Positions 31,452 to 40,652 of a stretch of 49,472 nucleotides of DNA are shown one piece after another. The notes under the pieces were generated by a model. That model was not told where the DNA came from. It did no database searches and saw nothing but the letters and a program-made list of their open reading frames with translations. A program made the position numbers and the translations under genes. The stretch is from Clostridia bacterium (GTDB taxonomy: Bacteria; Bacillota; Clostridia; Christensenellales; Aristaeellaceae), in assembly GCA_017936765.1 (NCBI GenBank), contig JAGBEX010000017.1:1-49472 (forward strand), in the 5' to 3' direction. How positions within the stretch are numbered: the stretch's first letter is position 1; each line of letters opens with the position of its first letter.

Positions 31452-32771
31452 TTACATGCCGGGGAAGCGCATCCTCATGCGCCCCTTGCCCTTCATCTGG
31501 GTCATTTGCTTCATCATCTGCTTGGCATTCTCAAACTGGCGGATGAGCTGATTCACATCCTGCACCGAGGTGCCGGAGCCAGCAGCGATGCGCTTGCGGC
31601 GGCTGGCGTTGAGGATGCCGGGGTTGCGGCGCTCCCTGGGCGTCATGGAGCGGATGATGGCCTCGGGCTTCTTCATGGCGTTCTCGTCCACGTCGATGTC
31701 CTTGCCGGACATGCCGGGCAGCATCTCGATCATACTCTTCAGGCCGACCTTTTTCATGGACTGCATCTGATCCAGGAAGTCCTCCAGGGTCAGGTCAGCG
31801 GTCTTGACCTTGCGGGCCAGCTTATCCACCTCATGCTCGTCGAAGGCCTCGCCAGCCTTTTCGATGAGGGTCAGCACGTCGCCCATGCCCAGGATGCGGC
31901 TGGCCATGCGGTCGGGATGGAAGGGTTCGATGTCGGTGAGCTTCTCGCCGATGCCGCTGAACTTGATGGGCTTGCCCGTCACCGCACGAACGGAGAGGGC
32001 AGCACCGCCGCGGGTATCGCCGTCCAGCTTGGTGAGGATCACGCCATCGATGGCCAGCTTGTCGTTGAAGGACTGGGCCACATTCACCGCGTCCTGACCG
32101 GTCATGGCGTCCACCACCAGCAGGATCTCCTGGGGTTTCACGGTGTCCTTGATGCGGGCCAGCTCGTCCATCAGCTCGGTATCGATGTGCAAGCGGCCGG
32201 CGGTATCGATGATCAGCACGTCCCGCTGGTAGTAGCGGGCGTATTCCACGGCTTCCTTGGCGGTCTGCACAGGATCCTGGGTGCCTTTCTCGAACACAGG
32301 CACCTTGACCTGCTCGCCCACCACCTGCAGCTGCTTGATGGCGGCAGGGCGGTAGATATCGCAGGCAGCCAGCATGGGCTTTTTGCCCTGCTTGCTGAGG
32401 TAGCCCGCCAGCTTGGCGGCCATGGTGGTCTTACCGGCGCCCTGCAGGCCGCAGAGCATGTAGATGGTCAGCGGGCTGGAGGACCAGGTCAGGCGGGCAT
32501 TGGCGCCGCCCATGAGCTGGGTCATCTCTTCGTTCACGATCTTGATGACCTGCTGACCGGGAGTGAGGGAGGACAGGATCTCCTGACCCACGCACCGCTC
32601 GGTGACCTTTTTGATAAAATCCTTGGCGACGGCGTAGTTCACGTCGGCCTCAAGGAGCGCCATGCGCACCTCGCGCATACCCTCCTTGACGTTCTGCTCG
32701 GTGAGCTTGCCCTTGCCGGTCATTTTCCGCAGGGCGCCCTGGAGCTTTTCACTCAAGCCTTCAAAGGCCAT
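31452..32771 (-). CDS. ffh: Signal recognition particle protein Ffh
   Basis: A 439-aa SRP54 GTPase that targets membrane proteins. The N-domain leads to the G1 loop GLQGAGKTTMAAKLA, G3 DTAGR, G4 TKLDGDTRGGAAL, and the Met-rich M-domain (MKQMTQMKGKGRMRMRFPGM at the end) that binds SRP RNA and signal peptides. Its ATG overlaps the end of ylxM. Length is typical. Confidence 0.97.
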   Translation of the reverse strand: MAFEGLSEKLQGALRKMTGKGKLTEQNVKEGMREVRMALLEADVNYAVAKDFIKKVTERCVGQEILSSLTPGQQVIKIVNEEMTQLMGGANARLTWSSSPLTIYMLCGLQGAGKTTMAAKLAGYLSKQGKKPMLAACDIYRPAAIKQLQVVGEQVKVPVFEKGTQDPVQTAKEAVEYARYYQRDVLIIDTAGRLHIDTELMDELARIKDTVKPQEILLVVDAMTGQDAVNVAQSFNDKLAIDGVILTKLDGDTRGGAALSVRAVTGKPIKFSGIGEKLTDIEPFHPDRMASRILGMGDVLTLIEKAGEAFDEHEVDKLARKVKTADLTLEDFLDQMQSMKKVGLKSMIEMLPGMSGKDIDVDENAMKKPEAIIRSMTPRERRNPGILNASRRKRIAAGSGTSVQDVNQLIRQFENAKQMMKQMTQMKGKGRMRMRFPGM

Positions 32772-33129
32772 TGTTTTCCTCCTGATCCAGCCGGATCAGC
32801 GCGTCCAGCAGCTGTTCCGCCTCGTCATAATGCTTGCTGCGCAGTGCCGCGCGGCACTTGTCCAGCCCCTCGCCCATGCGGGTGAAGCGCTCGGCCATGC
32901 CCAGCTTCTCTTCCATGTCGAAGAGCTTGCTGGCAGCGCGGGTCAGCATATCGTGTACACCCTGGCGGCTCACGCCAGCCTCCTGGGCGATCTCCCCCAG
33001 GGACATATCCTCCTCGCAATGGAGCTGAAGGACAAGGCGCTGCTTTTCGGTGAGCATCCCGCCATAGAACGCCGCAAGCCAGGCCAATTCGACCTTGCGG
33101 CCGATCTCGTCGTGTCCCCGCGTTTCCAT
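32761..33129 (-). CDS. ylxM: YlxM/UPF0122 helix-turn-helix protein
   Basis: A 122-aa sigma-70-like HTH protein that precedes ffh in Gram-positives and is thought to tune SRP. LTEKQRLVLQLHCEEDMSLGEIA and QEAGVSRQGVHDMLTRA make the helix-turn-helix. It overlaps ffh by 11 bases and is the first gene of the operon behind a strong promoter. Confidence 0.9.
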   Translation of the reverse strand: METRGHDEIGRKVELAWLAAFYGGMLTEKQRLVLQLHCEEDMSLGEIAQEAGVSRQGVHDMLTRAASKLFDMEEKLGMAERFTRMGEGLDKCRAALRSKHYDEAEQLLDALIRLDQEENNGL

Positions 33130-33173
33130 GCCAGCATCCTCCGCGTCAAGGTGTTTCGGTTGACACCTGTGCT

Positions 33174-33202
33174 ATTATATACGCAAACAGCGGCGCTGTC
33201 AA
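33174..33202 (-). promoter_or_regulatory. Consensus sigma-A promoter of ylxM-ffh-rpsP-khpA
   Basis: Minus-strand TTGACA (33202-33197), 17 bases, TATAAT (33179-33174): both boxes are perfect. The -35 lies in one arm of the inverted repeat 33185-33230. Confidence 0.9.
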
Positions 33203-33230
33203 GGGGTTTTTCTTGACAACGCCGCTGTTT
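33185..33230 (-). terminator. 19-bp inverted repeat after the flavodoxin gene
   Basis: Arms 33185-33203 and 33212-33230 pair over 19 bp with one G-U around 8 bases. It begins two bases after the flavodoxin stop and is probably its terminator. The T-tail is short because the ylxM promoter follows at once. Confidence 0.6.
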
Positions 33231-33231
33231 T

Positions 33232-33744
33232 TCACAATCTATTGCAATGCTCCACCAGCGGCTGGATGTACTTCTCCTCCGCCAGGTCATAGGACTTGCA
33301 CAGCATCTGGTACATCTGGCTGCTTTCGCCCTCCTGCTTCTTCACCATGACGCGGAAGGCCGCCATCATCGCCTTGTTCACAGCGCCCATCTGCTCGTAG
33401 TTCAGGCCGCCGGGCAGATAGAAGGCCTTGATGCGCCCCCATTGCTCGGTGGTGAAGTTCTTCTTCATGGCCGCTTCATTGTCCGGATTTTCTGCCGGGC
33501 TGGCACCGGTGGCGAACACCACCAGGTTCTTTTTCAGCGGCTCGGCCACCTGCAGGAACTTCTTCAGCCCCATAACGGAGCCGGCATGAAACCACCCGCC
33601 GTAGATCAGCGTGTCATAGCCCGAGAGCTGCTTGCCCTGGGCATCCTTCCAATCCAGCGCCTCGCAGCCCAGCGCAGCGGCGATCCACTCCGCATAGCGC
33701 TTGGTAAAGCCGGTTTTGCTCCGGTAAATCACGATCGCGTTCAT
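33232..33744 (-). CDS. Flavodoxin-domain protein
   Basis: A 170-aa flavodoxin of the protoporphyrinogen-oxidase-like (HemG/Flavodoxin_5) type. YRSKTGFTKRYAEWIA is the FMN phosphate loop, LIYGGWFHAGSVMGLKKF a typical second loop, and VVFATGASP the third. It probably carries FMN and shuttles electrons in the cytoplasm; partner unknown. AGGAGGACGT precedes the ATG. It follows clpC by 9 bases and may share its transcript. Confidence 0.82.
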   Translation of the reverse strand: MNAIVIYRSKTGFTKRYAEWIAAALGCEALDWKDAQGKQLSGYDTLIYGGWFHAGSVMGLKKFLQVAEPLKKNLVVFATGASPAENPDNEAAMKKNFTTEQWGRIKAFYLPGGLNYEQMGAVNKAMMAAFRVMVKKQEGESSQMYQMLCKSYDLAEEKYIQPLVEHCNRL

Positions 33745-33753
33745 ACGTCCTCC

Positions 33754-36207
33754 TTATTCCTCTGTGCTTGCCTTCTCCACAACGACCTTCCCATCCCGCG
33801 CCACCAGCTTCACCGTGTCGCCCAGGGCGATGCGGCCAGCGATGAGTTCCTCTGACAAGGTATCCTCCACCGTGCGCTGGATCACCCGGCGCAGGGGACG
33901 AGCGCCGTACTTGGCGTCGTAGCCCTCCTGGGCCAGCAGGGCGGCGGCTTCCTCGTCCCAGGTCAGGTGAACGTCTCGCTCCTTCAATCGGTCGGCCACC
34001 TGGGAGAGCATCAGCTCCGCAATGGCGCGGATATGCTCCTCGCCCAGGGCGTGGAACACGATCAGCTCATCCACACGGTTGATGAATTCCGGCCGGAACA
34101 GCTCCTTGACCTCCTTCATCACGGTGTCTTTCATCATTTCATAGCTGCGCACGTCCGTCATGGCGGAGGCGCCGAAGCCCATGCTCCGGCCGCTGCCCAC
34201 GGTGTGTGCGCCCGCGTTGGAGGTCATGACGATGATGGTGTTCTTGAAGCTCACCACCCGGCCGGTGTTGTCCGTCAGTCGGCCATCCTCCAGGATTTGC
34301 AACAGGATGTTGAAGACCTCCGGGTGTGCCTTTTCCACCTCGTCCAGCAGCACCACGCTGTAGGGCTTGCGGCGCACGGCCTCGGTAAGCTGGCCGCCCT
34401 CCTCATAGCCCACATAGCCGGGGGGCGAACCCACCAGGCGGGAGGTGGTGTGCTTTTCCATATACTCGCTCATGTCGATGCGGATAACAGAGTCCTCGTC
34501 CCCGAACATGGCCTCCCCCAGGGCGCGGCACAATTCGGTTTTGCCCACGCCGGTGGGACCCAGGAAGATGAAGCTGCCGATGGGACGCTTGGGGTCCTTC
34601 AGGCCTGCACGGGCGCGGCGGATGGCGCGGCTCACGGCGCTGACAGCCTCCTCCTGGCCAATGACCCGGCCATGGAGGGTCTCTTCCAGCTTCAGCAGGC
34701 GCTCGGCCTCGCTCTCGGTCATGCGCTGGGCAGGGATGCCCGTCCAGCTGGCCACAATGGAGGCGATGTCCTCCTCCGTCACCACGTCCCGGGCGGTGGA
34801 CTGCTTCTCCGTCCAGGCGGCGCGCTTCATGTCGATCTCCTGCTTCAGGCAGCGCTCCTGATCCCGCAGGGCAGCCGCCTTCTCGAAGTCCTGATGGCTG
34901 ATGGCGTCCTTCTTCTCAATGATCACCGCCTCCAGCTGCTTTTCCTGGGCCTTCACATCCGGGGGTGCAGTGTAGGTCTGGATGCGCACCCGTGAGGCCG
35001 CCTCGTCCATCAGGTCGATGGCCTTGTCGGGCAGATAGCGGTCGGCAATGTAGCGGTCGGAGAGGCTCACCGCAGCGGAGAGCGCCTCGTCAGTGATGCG
35101 CACCTTGTGGTGGGCTTCGTAGCGATCCCGCAGGCCGTGGAGAATGGCCAGGGCTTCCTCGGCGGTGGGTTCCCCCACCATCACCGGCTGGAAGCGCCTT
35201 TCGAGGGCTGCGTCCTTCTCGATGTGCTTGCGGTATTCATCCAGGGTGGTGGCGCCGATGCATTGCACCTCGCCTCGGGCCAGGGCAGGCTTCATGATGT
35301 TGGCAGCATCCAGGCTGCCCTCGGCCTGACCGGCACCCACAATGGTGTGGATCTCGTCGATGAACAGGAGGATATTCCCCGCCTTGCGCACCTCGCTAAG
35401 CACGGTCTTGACCCGCTCCTCAAACTCGCCACGGAACTTGCTGCCCGCCACCATGCTGCCCAGGTCAAGGCTCAGCACCTTTTTGCCCACCAGCATTTCG
35501 GGGATGTTCCCCTGCACGATGCGCTGCGCCAGGCCTTCCACCACGGCGCTTTTGCCCACGCCCGGCTCGCCGATGAGCACCGGGTTGTTTTTGGTGCGGC
35601 GGATGAGGATCTGAATGATGCGCTGGATCTCCTTGTCCCGGCCGATCACCGGGTCAAGCTCATTGTTCTCGGCGGCCTTGGTGAGATCGCGGCAATACTG
35701 CTCCAGCATCTTGCCATCGGCTTTTTGAAGCTTGGCCTCGTCCTTCATGTGGGGTTCCACGGGGCGCTCGGTGCGGATGCGCTGCACCAGCTGCTCCCGC
35801 GCCAGCTGAAAGTCCACCCCCAGCTGCCGCAGCAGATTGGCGGCCACGCCCTCGCCTTCCCGCAGAATCGCCAGCCAGAAATGCTCCGCGCTGACGTAGG
35901 TCTGCCCCAGACGGCGGGATTCCAGTATGCTCAATTCCAGCAGCTTCTTGGCGCGGGGCGTCATTTCAAAGCGGGGGGTACCGGAAAACAGCACCGTTTC
36001 CCCCTTGCGCTCGGAGAGCATATCCATTACCCGCTCATAATTCACCTTTTCACCAATGGCGGGCGGCAGGTTGTCCTGATCCTCCTTCAAAAGGCCCAGC
36101 AGCAGATGCTCCGTACCCACATAGGGCTGGCGCATTTCCGCAGCGGCACGCTGGGCAGAGGCCAGGGCGCGCTGGGCGCGCTCGGTAAAACGTCCAAAGA
36201 TGGCCAT
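33754..36207 (-). CDS. clpC: ATP-dependent Clp protease ATPase subunit ClpC
   Basis: An 817-aa Hsp100 unfoldase that feeds proteins, including arginine-phosphorylated ones, to ClpP. It has the double N-domain, AAA-1 with [15 protein letters not shown] near residue 212, a UVR-type linker in the middle region, AAA-2 with GPTGVGKTE near residue 549, and the sensor/C-terminal domain ([11 protein letters not shown]). Length and order match ClpC of Bacillus. Last of the ctsR operon, under CtsR control. Confidence 0.96.
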   Translation of the reverse strand: MAIFGRFTERAQRALASAQRAAAEMRQPYVGTEHLLLGLLKEDQDNLPPAIGEKVNYERVMDMLSERKGETVLFSGTPRFEMTPRAKKLLELSILESRRLGQTYVSAEHFWLAILREGEGVAANLLRQLGVDFQLAREQLVQRIRTERPVEPHMKDEAKLQKADGKMLEQYCRDLTKAAENNELDPVIGRDKEIQRIIQILIRRTKNNPVLIGEPGVGKSAVVEGLAQRIVQGNIPEMLVGKKVLSLDLGSMVAGSKFRGEFEERVKTVLSEVRKAGNILLFIDEIHTIVGAGQAEGSLDAANIMKPALARGEVQCIGATTLDEYRKHIEKDAALERRFQPVMVGEPTAEEALAILHGLRDRYEAHHKVRITDEALSAAVSLSDRYIADRYLPDKAIDLMDEAASRVRIQTYTAPPDVKAQEKQLEAVIIEKKDAISHQDFEKAAALRDQERCLKQEIDMKRAAWTEKQSTARDVVTEEDIASIVASWTGIPAQRMTESEAERLLKLEETLHGRVIGQEEAVSAVSRAIRRARAGLKDPKRPIGSFIFLGPTGVGKTELCRALGEAMFGDEDSVIRIDMSEYMEKHTTSRLVGSPPGYVGYEEGGQLTEAVRRKPYSVVLLDEVEKAHPEVFNILLQILEDGRLTDNTGRVVSFKNTIIVMTSNAGAHTVGSGRSMGFGASAMTDVRSYEMMKDTVMKEVKELFRPEFINRVDELIVFHALGEEHIRAIAELMLSQVADRLKERDVHLTWDEEAAALLAQEGYDAKYGARPLRRVIQRTVEDTLSEELIAGRIALGDTVKLVARDGKVVVEKASTEE

Positions 36208-36219
36208 CGTTGTTCCCCC

Positions 36220-37212
36220 TTATTCCTTCAGCATGGCGCGGATGCACTCCGCACGCTTCTCGTCCAGGGCGCGGCCGGTGACAGCGCTTTCCATCAGGGC
36301 CTGCAGATTGGCGTCCTGCACCTGCTCCAGCAAAGCGTCCAGGGTGGCAAGCTTCACCGGGAGCATCCCCATGGCGGCGCCCAGGCGCACACCGCTCCAA
36401 TGCTTGAAAAACTCATTCTGGCTCATGCACCGGGCATATTTCATAATGCCCCAGGCGCGGAAGATGGTATCCTCCAGGGCGTTGCGGCCGTTTTGCAGGG
36501 ATTTCTCCCGCAGGGCCAGCTCCATGTCCGTCAGCTGGTGGCCCACGGCGGTCACCGCGCTGATCAGCTCCTGCTCCGTGCGTCCCAGGGTCACCTGGTT
36601 GGATACCAGATACAGGTTGCCCAGCGTCTCGGAACCCTCACCATACACGCCACGGATGGTCAATCCCACCTTGGCCACGATCTGCCCCACGCTGCCCATC
36701 TGCTTGAGGATGGTGAGCATGGGCAAATGCAGCAGCAGCGAGGCGCGCATACCCGTGCCGGTGTTGGTGGGGCAGGCGGTAAGGTAGCCCAGCTGCTCAT
36801 CATAGGCAAAGCTCACCTGACGGCTGAGGGCATCGTCCACCCGGAAGCATTCCTCTGCCGCCTTTTGCAGCTCCATGCCCTTGGCCATGGCCTGAATGCG
36901 CAGGTGATCCTCCTCATTCATCATGATGGACACACCCGCCATTTCGTTCAGCAGCACGGCAGCGGTATCCACATTGCGAAGGAGATCCTTGCTGATCAGA
37001 TGCACCTCGGCCAGCGCTTTGCGCTGCACGTCGTCCATGTCCCGCAAGCGAAGCAACTCAAAGCCGGCATCCTGGCCGGAGAGCCGCAGGGCGTTGGCGG
37101 TGCGGGCGATGCACATGGCGGCGGCATCGGGCTTCTGCGCCACGTCAAAGGGCAGATCCTGATAATTCCTCGCCAGCCTTACCCGGGAGGAAAGCACGAT
37201 GGAATCGCTCAT
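36220..37212 (-). CDS. mcsB: Protein arginine kinase McsB
   Basis: A 330-aa phosphagen-kinase-fold enzyme that phosphorylates arginines to mark proteins for ClpCP. Conserved text: VLSSRVRLARNYQDLPF with ATP-binding arginines, and the catalytic loop LTACPTNTGTGMRASLLLHLP (read as CPTNTGTGMRAS) with the reactive Cys. It overlaps mcsA by 4 bases. It is somewhat shorter than the ~360 aa of Bacillus McsB, mostly at the C-terminus, so the phosphoarginine-binding tail may be reduced. Confidence 0.94.
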   Translation of the reverse strand: MSDSIVLSSRVRLARNYQDLPFDVAQKPDAAAMCIARTANALRLSGQDAGFELLRLRDMDDVQRKALAEVHLISKDLLRNVDTAAVLLNEMAGVSIMMNEEDHLRIQAMAKGMELQKAAEECFRVDDALSRQVSFAYDEQLGYLTACPTNTGTGMRASLLLHLPMLTILKQMGSVGQIVAKVGLTIRGVYGEGSETLGNLYLVSNQVTLGRTEQELISAVTAVGHQLTDMELALREKSLQNGRNALEDTIFRAWGIMKYARCMSQNEFFKHWSGVRLGAAMGMLPVKLATLDALLEQVQDANLQALMESAVTGRALDEKRAECIRAMLKE

Positions 37213-37712
37213 GCCTCCGCCTCCTTTTCGGCCAGCGCCTTCAATTGGTCGCGGATCTTCGCGGCGGTCTCAAAGTCCTCCACGGCAATGGCCTGCTCCA
37301 TCTGCCGGGTCAGGTCCTCCTGGCGATAGCGGCTGCGCTGGGCATCCTCGGTGGCCAGGGGCTTGCGTCCGGCGTGCTGCACCCGGCCGTGGATCTGCAA
37401 TAGCATCGGCTGGAGCTGCTCGTGAAAGGCCTCGTAGCAGGCAGGGCAGCCCAGATGGCCGGTCTTGGTGAACTGGCTCAAAGTGGTGCGGCACCGGGGG
37501 CAAACCACCTCCGGCTGCTTCTCCGCGGGAGTATCATTCCCGGTGATGGCGGATAATATGGAGCTGAGCAGACTTTTGATATTGCCGCTGGCGATATTCA
37601 TATTCATTTTGGCCATGCAGTCCCCGCACAGGTGACGGGTGGTGACCTCGTCCCCCACCATCACCGAGAGGGTATAGCTGGCCTCGTTGACCTTGCATTC
37701 TTCACATAACAT
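37209..37712 (-). CDS. mcsA: McsB activator McsA
   Basis: A 167-aa zinc protein that switches on McsB. It has two CxxC pairs at the start (CEECKVNEAS, HLCGDCMAKM), two more (VCPRCRTTL, LGCPACYEAF), and a C-terminal UVR helix pair (RQMEQAIAVEDFETAAKIRDQLKAL in type). Stop and start codons overlap those of mcsB (ATGA). ctsR lies 6 bases upstream. Confidence 0.93.
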   Translation of the reverse strand: MLCEECKVNEASYTLSVMVGDEVTTRHLCGDCMAKMNMNIASGNIKSLLSSILSAITGNDTPAEKQPEVVCPRCRTTLSQFTKTGHLGCPACYEAFHEQLQPMLLQIHGRVQHAGRKPLATEDAQRSRYRQEDLTRQMEQAIAVEDFETAAKIRDQLKALAEKEAEA

Positions 37713-37718
37713 GGCAAA

Positions 37719-38201
37719 TCATCCTTTCGCTGCGCTGCGGTTCTGCCGGGCGATGGCCGTGAGCATACATTTCATGCTGCGGGCGCGCAGGGCGTCCTTC
37801 ATGGCGTCAGGCACCGGCACGGCCAGCGCCTGGCTTGACACCGCAGCCCGCATGATCTCCCCTTCTTCCAGGGTCACGACCTGCTGCTGCACCAGTTGCC
37901 CGATGAGGCGCACCGCCTCTTCCTCGGAGATGGCGGAACCGATGCGCTCGTTAATAAGATACGCCAGGCGCTGCTGTCCGCTCTCCACCACGCGAACAAT
38001 GCGGATATACCCGCCCCCGCCCCGCCGGGACTCGATGACATAGCCATCGTCCAGGGTAAAGCGGGTGGCCAGCACATAGTTAATCTGGCTGGGCGCGCAG
38101 CCGAAATACTCCGCCAGCTCGTTGCGCTTCAGTTCGACCTCGGTCTCCTCCTGGCTCAAAAGCGTTTTGATAAAGCTCTCGATGGAATCGCTCAATCGCA
38201 T
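37719..38201 (-). CDS. ctsR: Transcription repressor CtsR
   Basis: A 160-aa repressor of heat-shock clp genes. RLSDSIESFIKTLL starts it, the winged HTH covers ELAEYFGCAPSQINYVLATRFT, and ESRRGGGGYIRIVRV is the glycine-rich DNA-reading wing that also senses heat. I choose ATG 38201; GAGGGATG lies just before it, and the upstream in-frame extension crosses the promoter. It represses its own operon through the operator at 38216-38232. Confidence 0.95.
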   Translation of the reverse strand: MRLSDSIESFIKTLLSQEETEVELKRNELAEYFGCAPSQINYVLATRFTLDDGYVIESRRGGGGYIRIVRVVESGQQRLAYLINERIGSAISEEEAVRLIGQLVQQQVVTLEEGEIMRAAVSSQALAVPVPDAMKDALRARSMKCMLTAIARQNRSAAKG

Positions 38202-38215
38202 GGTCATCCCTCGTT

Positions 38216-38232
38216 TCTGACTATCTTTGACC
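38216..38232 (-). promoter_or_regulatory. CtsR operator
   Basis: On the minus strand GGTCAAA-GAT-AGTCAGA fits the CtsR heptad pair (RGTCAAA-NAN-RGTCAAA) with one mismatch. It lies just downstream of the -10 box, where repressor binding would block transcription. Confidence 0.85.
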
Positions 38233-38238
38233 AATAAC

Positions 38239-38267
38239 ATTATAGCAAGTCCCACGGTAAATTGCAA
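38239..38267 (-). promoter_or_regulatory. Sigma-A promoter of the ctsR operon
   Basis: Minus-strand TTGCAA (38267-38262), 17 bases, TATAAT (38244-38239). Confidence 0.85.
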
Positions 38268-38293
38268 GTCCACAATCAACCAATGACACGCAA

Positions 38294-38324
38294 AAGGCCG
38301 GAGAGCATTCCGCTCTCCGGCCTT
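38294..38324 (-). terminator. Terminator after the GH2 gene
   Basis: AAGGCCGGAGAGC (38294-38306) and GCTCTCCGGCCTT (38312-38324) form a perfect 13-bp stem. The minus-strand tail is TTTTGCGTG. Confidence 0.85.
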
Positions 38325-38335
38325 GCAGGCATATC

Positions 38336-40573
38336 TTACTTCTTGATTTGGTTCAGCGCCGCGTTCAGCTCCAGCAGCTGTTCCTTGCTGAAGCTCACGT
38401 TGGCAGCGCCCATCAGGCTGGTGAGGCGCAGCACGGAGAAGCCGCCCAACATCTTCATCATGTCGGGGGTCACGTCAAAGCCCATGGCCTTGCCGCCCTG
38501 CATCTTGCTCATGACCTGCTGCATCAGGCCGCCAAACAGCTGCATACCGGCAGGACTCTTCATGATGTCGTCCAACTTATCGTTCAGGGAGAAGTAGCCT
38601 TCCGGCTCGGTGATGTCGAACCAGTTCAGGATGGCGCCCTTCTCCTTCAGGCGATAGGCGTCGTTGAACTTCTCCACCTTCACGATCACGCTGTCGTCGG
38701 TGCAGTCGCCCGCCACGGCATGGAGCTTGCTCACGCCGGTGTTGGGCACGTCGAAGTAGAAGAAGTGATCCGCAGCAGTCTTCTTGCCCAGGGACTCGCC
38801 ATTGCAGAAGAGTTCCACCTCGGGCAGGTTGGAGTACACGGTGACCTTGGTCACGTCCTCCACGCGATCCACATAGCGCTTGCCGCAGATGTGAACGAAG
38901 GGATCGTCGCTCAGCCAGGCCTTGTAGGCATAGAAGGCGTCCTTCTTGTACTTGCGGTCGATGGTCATCAGACCCTTGTGGTTCTGGCCGTTCTCGCCGC
39001 CCTCGGCACGGTTGTCGGCGCCGAAGTCGAACATGTTCCACACATGGGTGGCCCAGATGTACTTGCGGGTGAACAGCTGCTTGATCAGCTCTTCGTGGTA
39101 GAAGGCCTGATATTCCTCGGTGTAGTCACCCTGGGTGGGCTTGGAGGTGTGCCAGTTCAGGGCCTCGCAGCCGTATTCGGACACGCCCACGGGGATGTTG
39201 GGATACTTGGCGTGGAACTCATCGAACCAGGGGCCGTTCATGGTGGTGTCGCCGCCGTACCAGCCGAAGTAGTGGTTCCAGCTCACCACGTCGGGGATCT
39301 TGATGTACTCGGCATCCATGCTGCACATGGACACGATGGCCATGGTGGTGAGGCGGGTCTTGTCCATCTCATGCACCAGGTCGTTCAGGATGCGATGGTT
39401 CTCCAGCAGGTCGGGATCCTCGGCACCCTTCATGGTGATCTCGTTGGAGAGACCCCACACCACGATGGAGGCGTGGTTGTAGTTCTGGGTAACCAGTTCC
39501 TTCATCTGGGAGATGGTGTTCTCGCGGCCCTTGGGCATATGCTGGGAGATGTAGGGAATCTCAGCCCAGATCACCAGACCGTTCTCGTCGCACAGGTCGT
39601 AGAAATACTGGTCGTGCTGGTAGTGGGCCAGACGGATGGTGGTGGCGCCCAGCTCCATGATGTAGCCGATGTCCTCTTCGTGATGCTCAGGCAGCAGCGC
39701 ATTGCCGATGCCCCAGCGATCCTGGTGACGGCTCACGCCGCGCAGGGGGTACTCTTCGCCGTTGAGAATGAAGCCATTCTCGGGATCGATGCGGAAGGTG
39801 CGGCAGCCGAAGCGGGTGGACACCTTGTCGATGACTTCGCCGTTTTCGATCAGCTCCACCTCGGCGGTGTACAGGTAGGGATCCTTGCGGCCGTGCCAGA
39901 GATGCACGTTCTCGATGGTGATCTCGTTCTCGGTCTTGCAGGCGCACACCTGCTCCTCGCTCACCACGCAGCCGCAGGCGGCCTTCACGGTGTAGCGCAG
40001 CTGCTGGCCTTCCTTGGCGCCGGTGAGCCACACCTGAGTCTTGACCTTGGCATCCTTGCCCTCCACGGTGGGGGTCACGGCCAGGCCGGGGCCGCCGTAG
40101 TATTCCAGGTCGAAGTGGCTCTCGCCCACGCAGATCAGGTTCACGTCGCGGTAGATGCCGCCGTAGAAGGTGAAGTCGGCCACCTGGGGATACACATGGT
40201 CATTGGCGGAGTTGTCCGCAGCAATGGCCACCAGGGTGGACTCCTTCAGGGCTTCGGTCACATCCACACGCCAGGTGGAGTAGCCGCCATCGTGGTGAGC
40301 CAGATGCTTGCCGCCCACATACACGTCGGCAGAGGAGTTGGCACCGCGGATCTCCAGGAAATACTTGGCAGCGGCGGGGATCTCCTCGCGGTCGATCTCC
40401 TTCACATACCAGCAGGTGCCGAAGTGGGCATTGCCGGGGCCTTCCTGGCCGTCGATGGCATTCCAGGTGTGGGGCAGGCTGACCCAATAAGGCAGCTGGG
40501 GTACCTGCGCAGGATTGTGCTGGGCATCCTTGGTGAAGGCCCACTTACGGTTCAGATTCAGGATCTGACGCAT
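38336..40573 (-). CDS. Glycoside hydrolase family 2 enzyme with a C-terminal helical extension
   Basis: A 745-aa GH2 enzyme (beta-galactosidase or beta-glucuronidase type), without signal peptide. Residues ~1-160 are the jelly-roll sugar-binding domain, ~160-265 the immunoglobulin-like domain, and ~265-575 the TIM barrel with LRGVSRHQDR, acid/base Glu378 in VVWGLSNEI and nucleophile Glu466 in VGVSEYGCE. A further sandwich domain follows to ~670. The last ~85 residues, Met- and Gly-rich helices, are not part of standard GH2. It follows a GPH symporter gene and is opposite an AraC regulator, so it likely acts on the imported sugar. Confidence 0.9.
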   Translation of the reverse strand: MRQILNLNRKWAFTKDAQHNPAQVPQLPYWVSLPHTWNAIDGQEGPGNAHFGTCWYVKEIDREEIPAAAKYFLEIRGANSSADVYVGGKHLAHHDGGYSTWRVDVTEALKESTLVAIAADNSANDHVYPQVADFTFYGGIYRDVNLICVGESHFDLEYYGGPGLAVTPTVEGKDAKVKTQVWLTGAKEGQQLRYTVKAACGCVVSEEQVCACKTENEITIENVHLWHGRKDPYLYTAEVELIENGEVIDKVSTRFGCRTFRIDPENGFILNGEEYPLRGVSRHQDRWGIGNALLPEHHEEDIGYIMELGATTIRLAHYQHDQYFYDLCDENGLVIWAEIPYISQHMPKGRENTISQMKELVTQNYNHASIVVWGLSNEITMKGAEDPDLLENHRILNDLVHEMDKTRLTTMAIVSMCSMDAEYIKIPDVVSWNHYFGWYGGDTTMNGPWFDEFHAKYPNIPVGVSEYGCEALNWHTSKPTQGDYTEEYQAFYHEELIKQLFTRKYIWATHVWNMFDFGADNRAEGGENGQNHKGLMTIDRKYKKDAFYAYKAWLSDDPFVHICGKRYVDRVEDVTKVTVYSNLPEVELFCNGESLGKKTAADHFFYFDVPNTGVSKLHAVAGDCTDDSVIVKVEKFNDAYRLKEKGAILNWFDITEPEGYFSLNDKLDDIMKSPAGMQLFGGLMQQVMSKMQGGKAMGFDVTPDMMKMLGGFSVLRLTSLMGAANVSFSKEQLLELNAALNQIKK

Positions 40574-40600
40574 GTTCTATCTTCCTTTCGCTTTGAAAAT

Positions 40601-40634
40601 CGAGAAGGTGCCCCGCTTGCGGAACACCTTCTCG
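40601..40634 (-). terminator. Hairpin between the symporter and GH2 genes
   Basis: CGAGAAGGTG (40601-40610) and CACCTTCTCG (40625-40634) pair perfectly; the minus-strand tail is ATTTTCAAAG. Likely a partial terminator that lowers GH2 expression relative to the symporter. Confidence 0.65.
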
Positions 40635-40652
40635 TGTAATCAACCGGGGATA

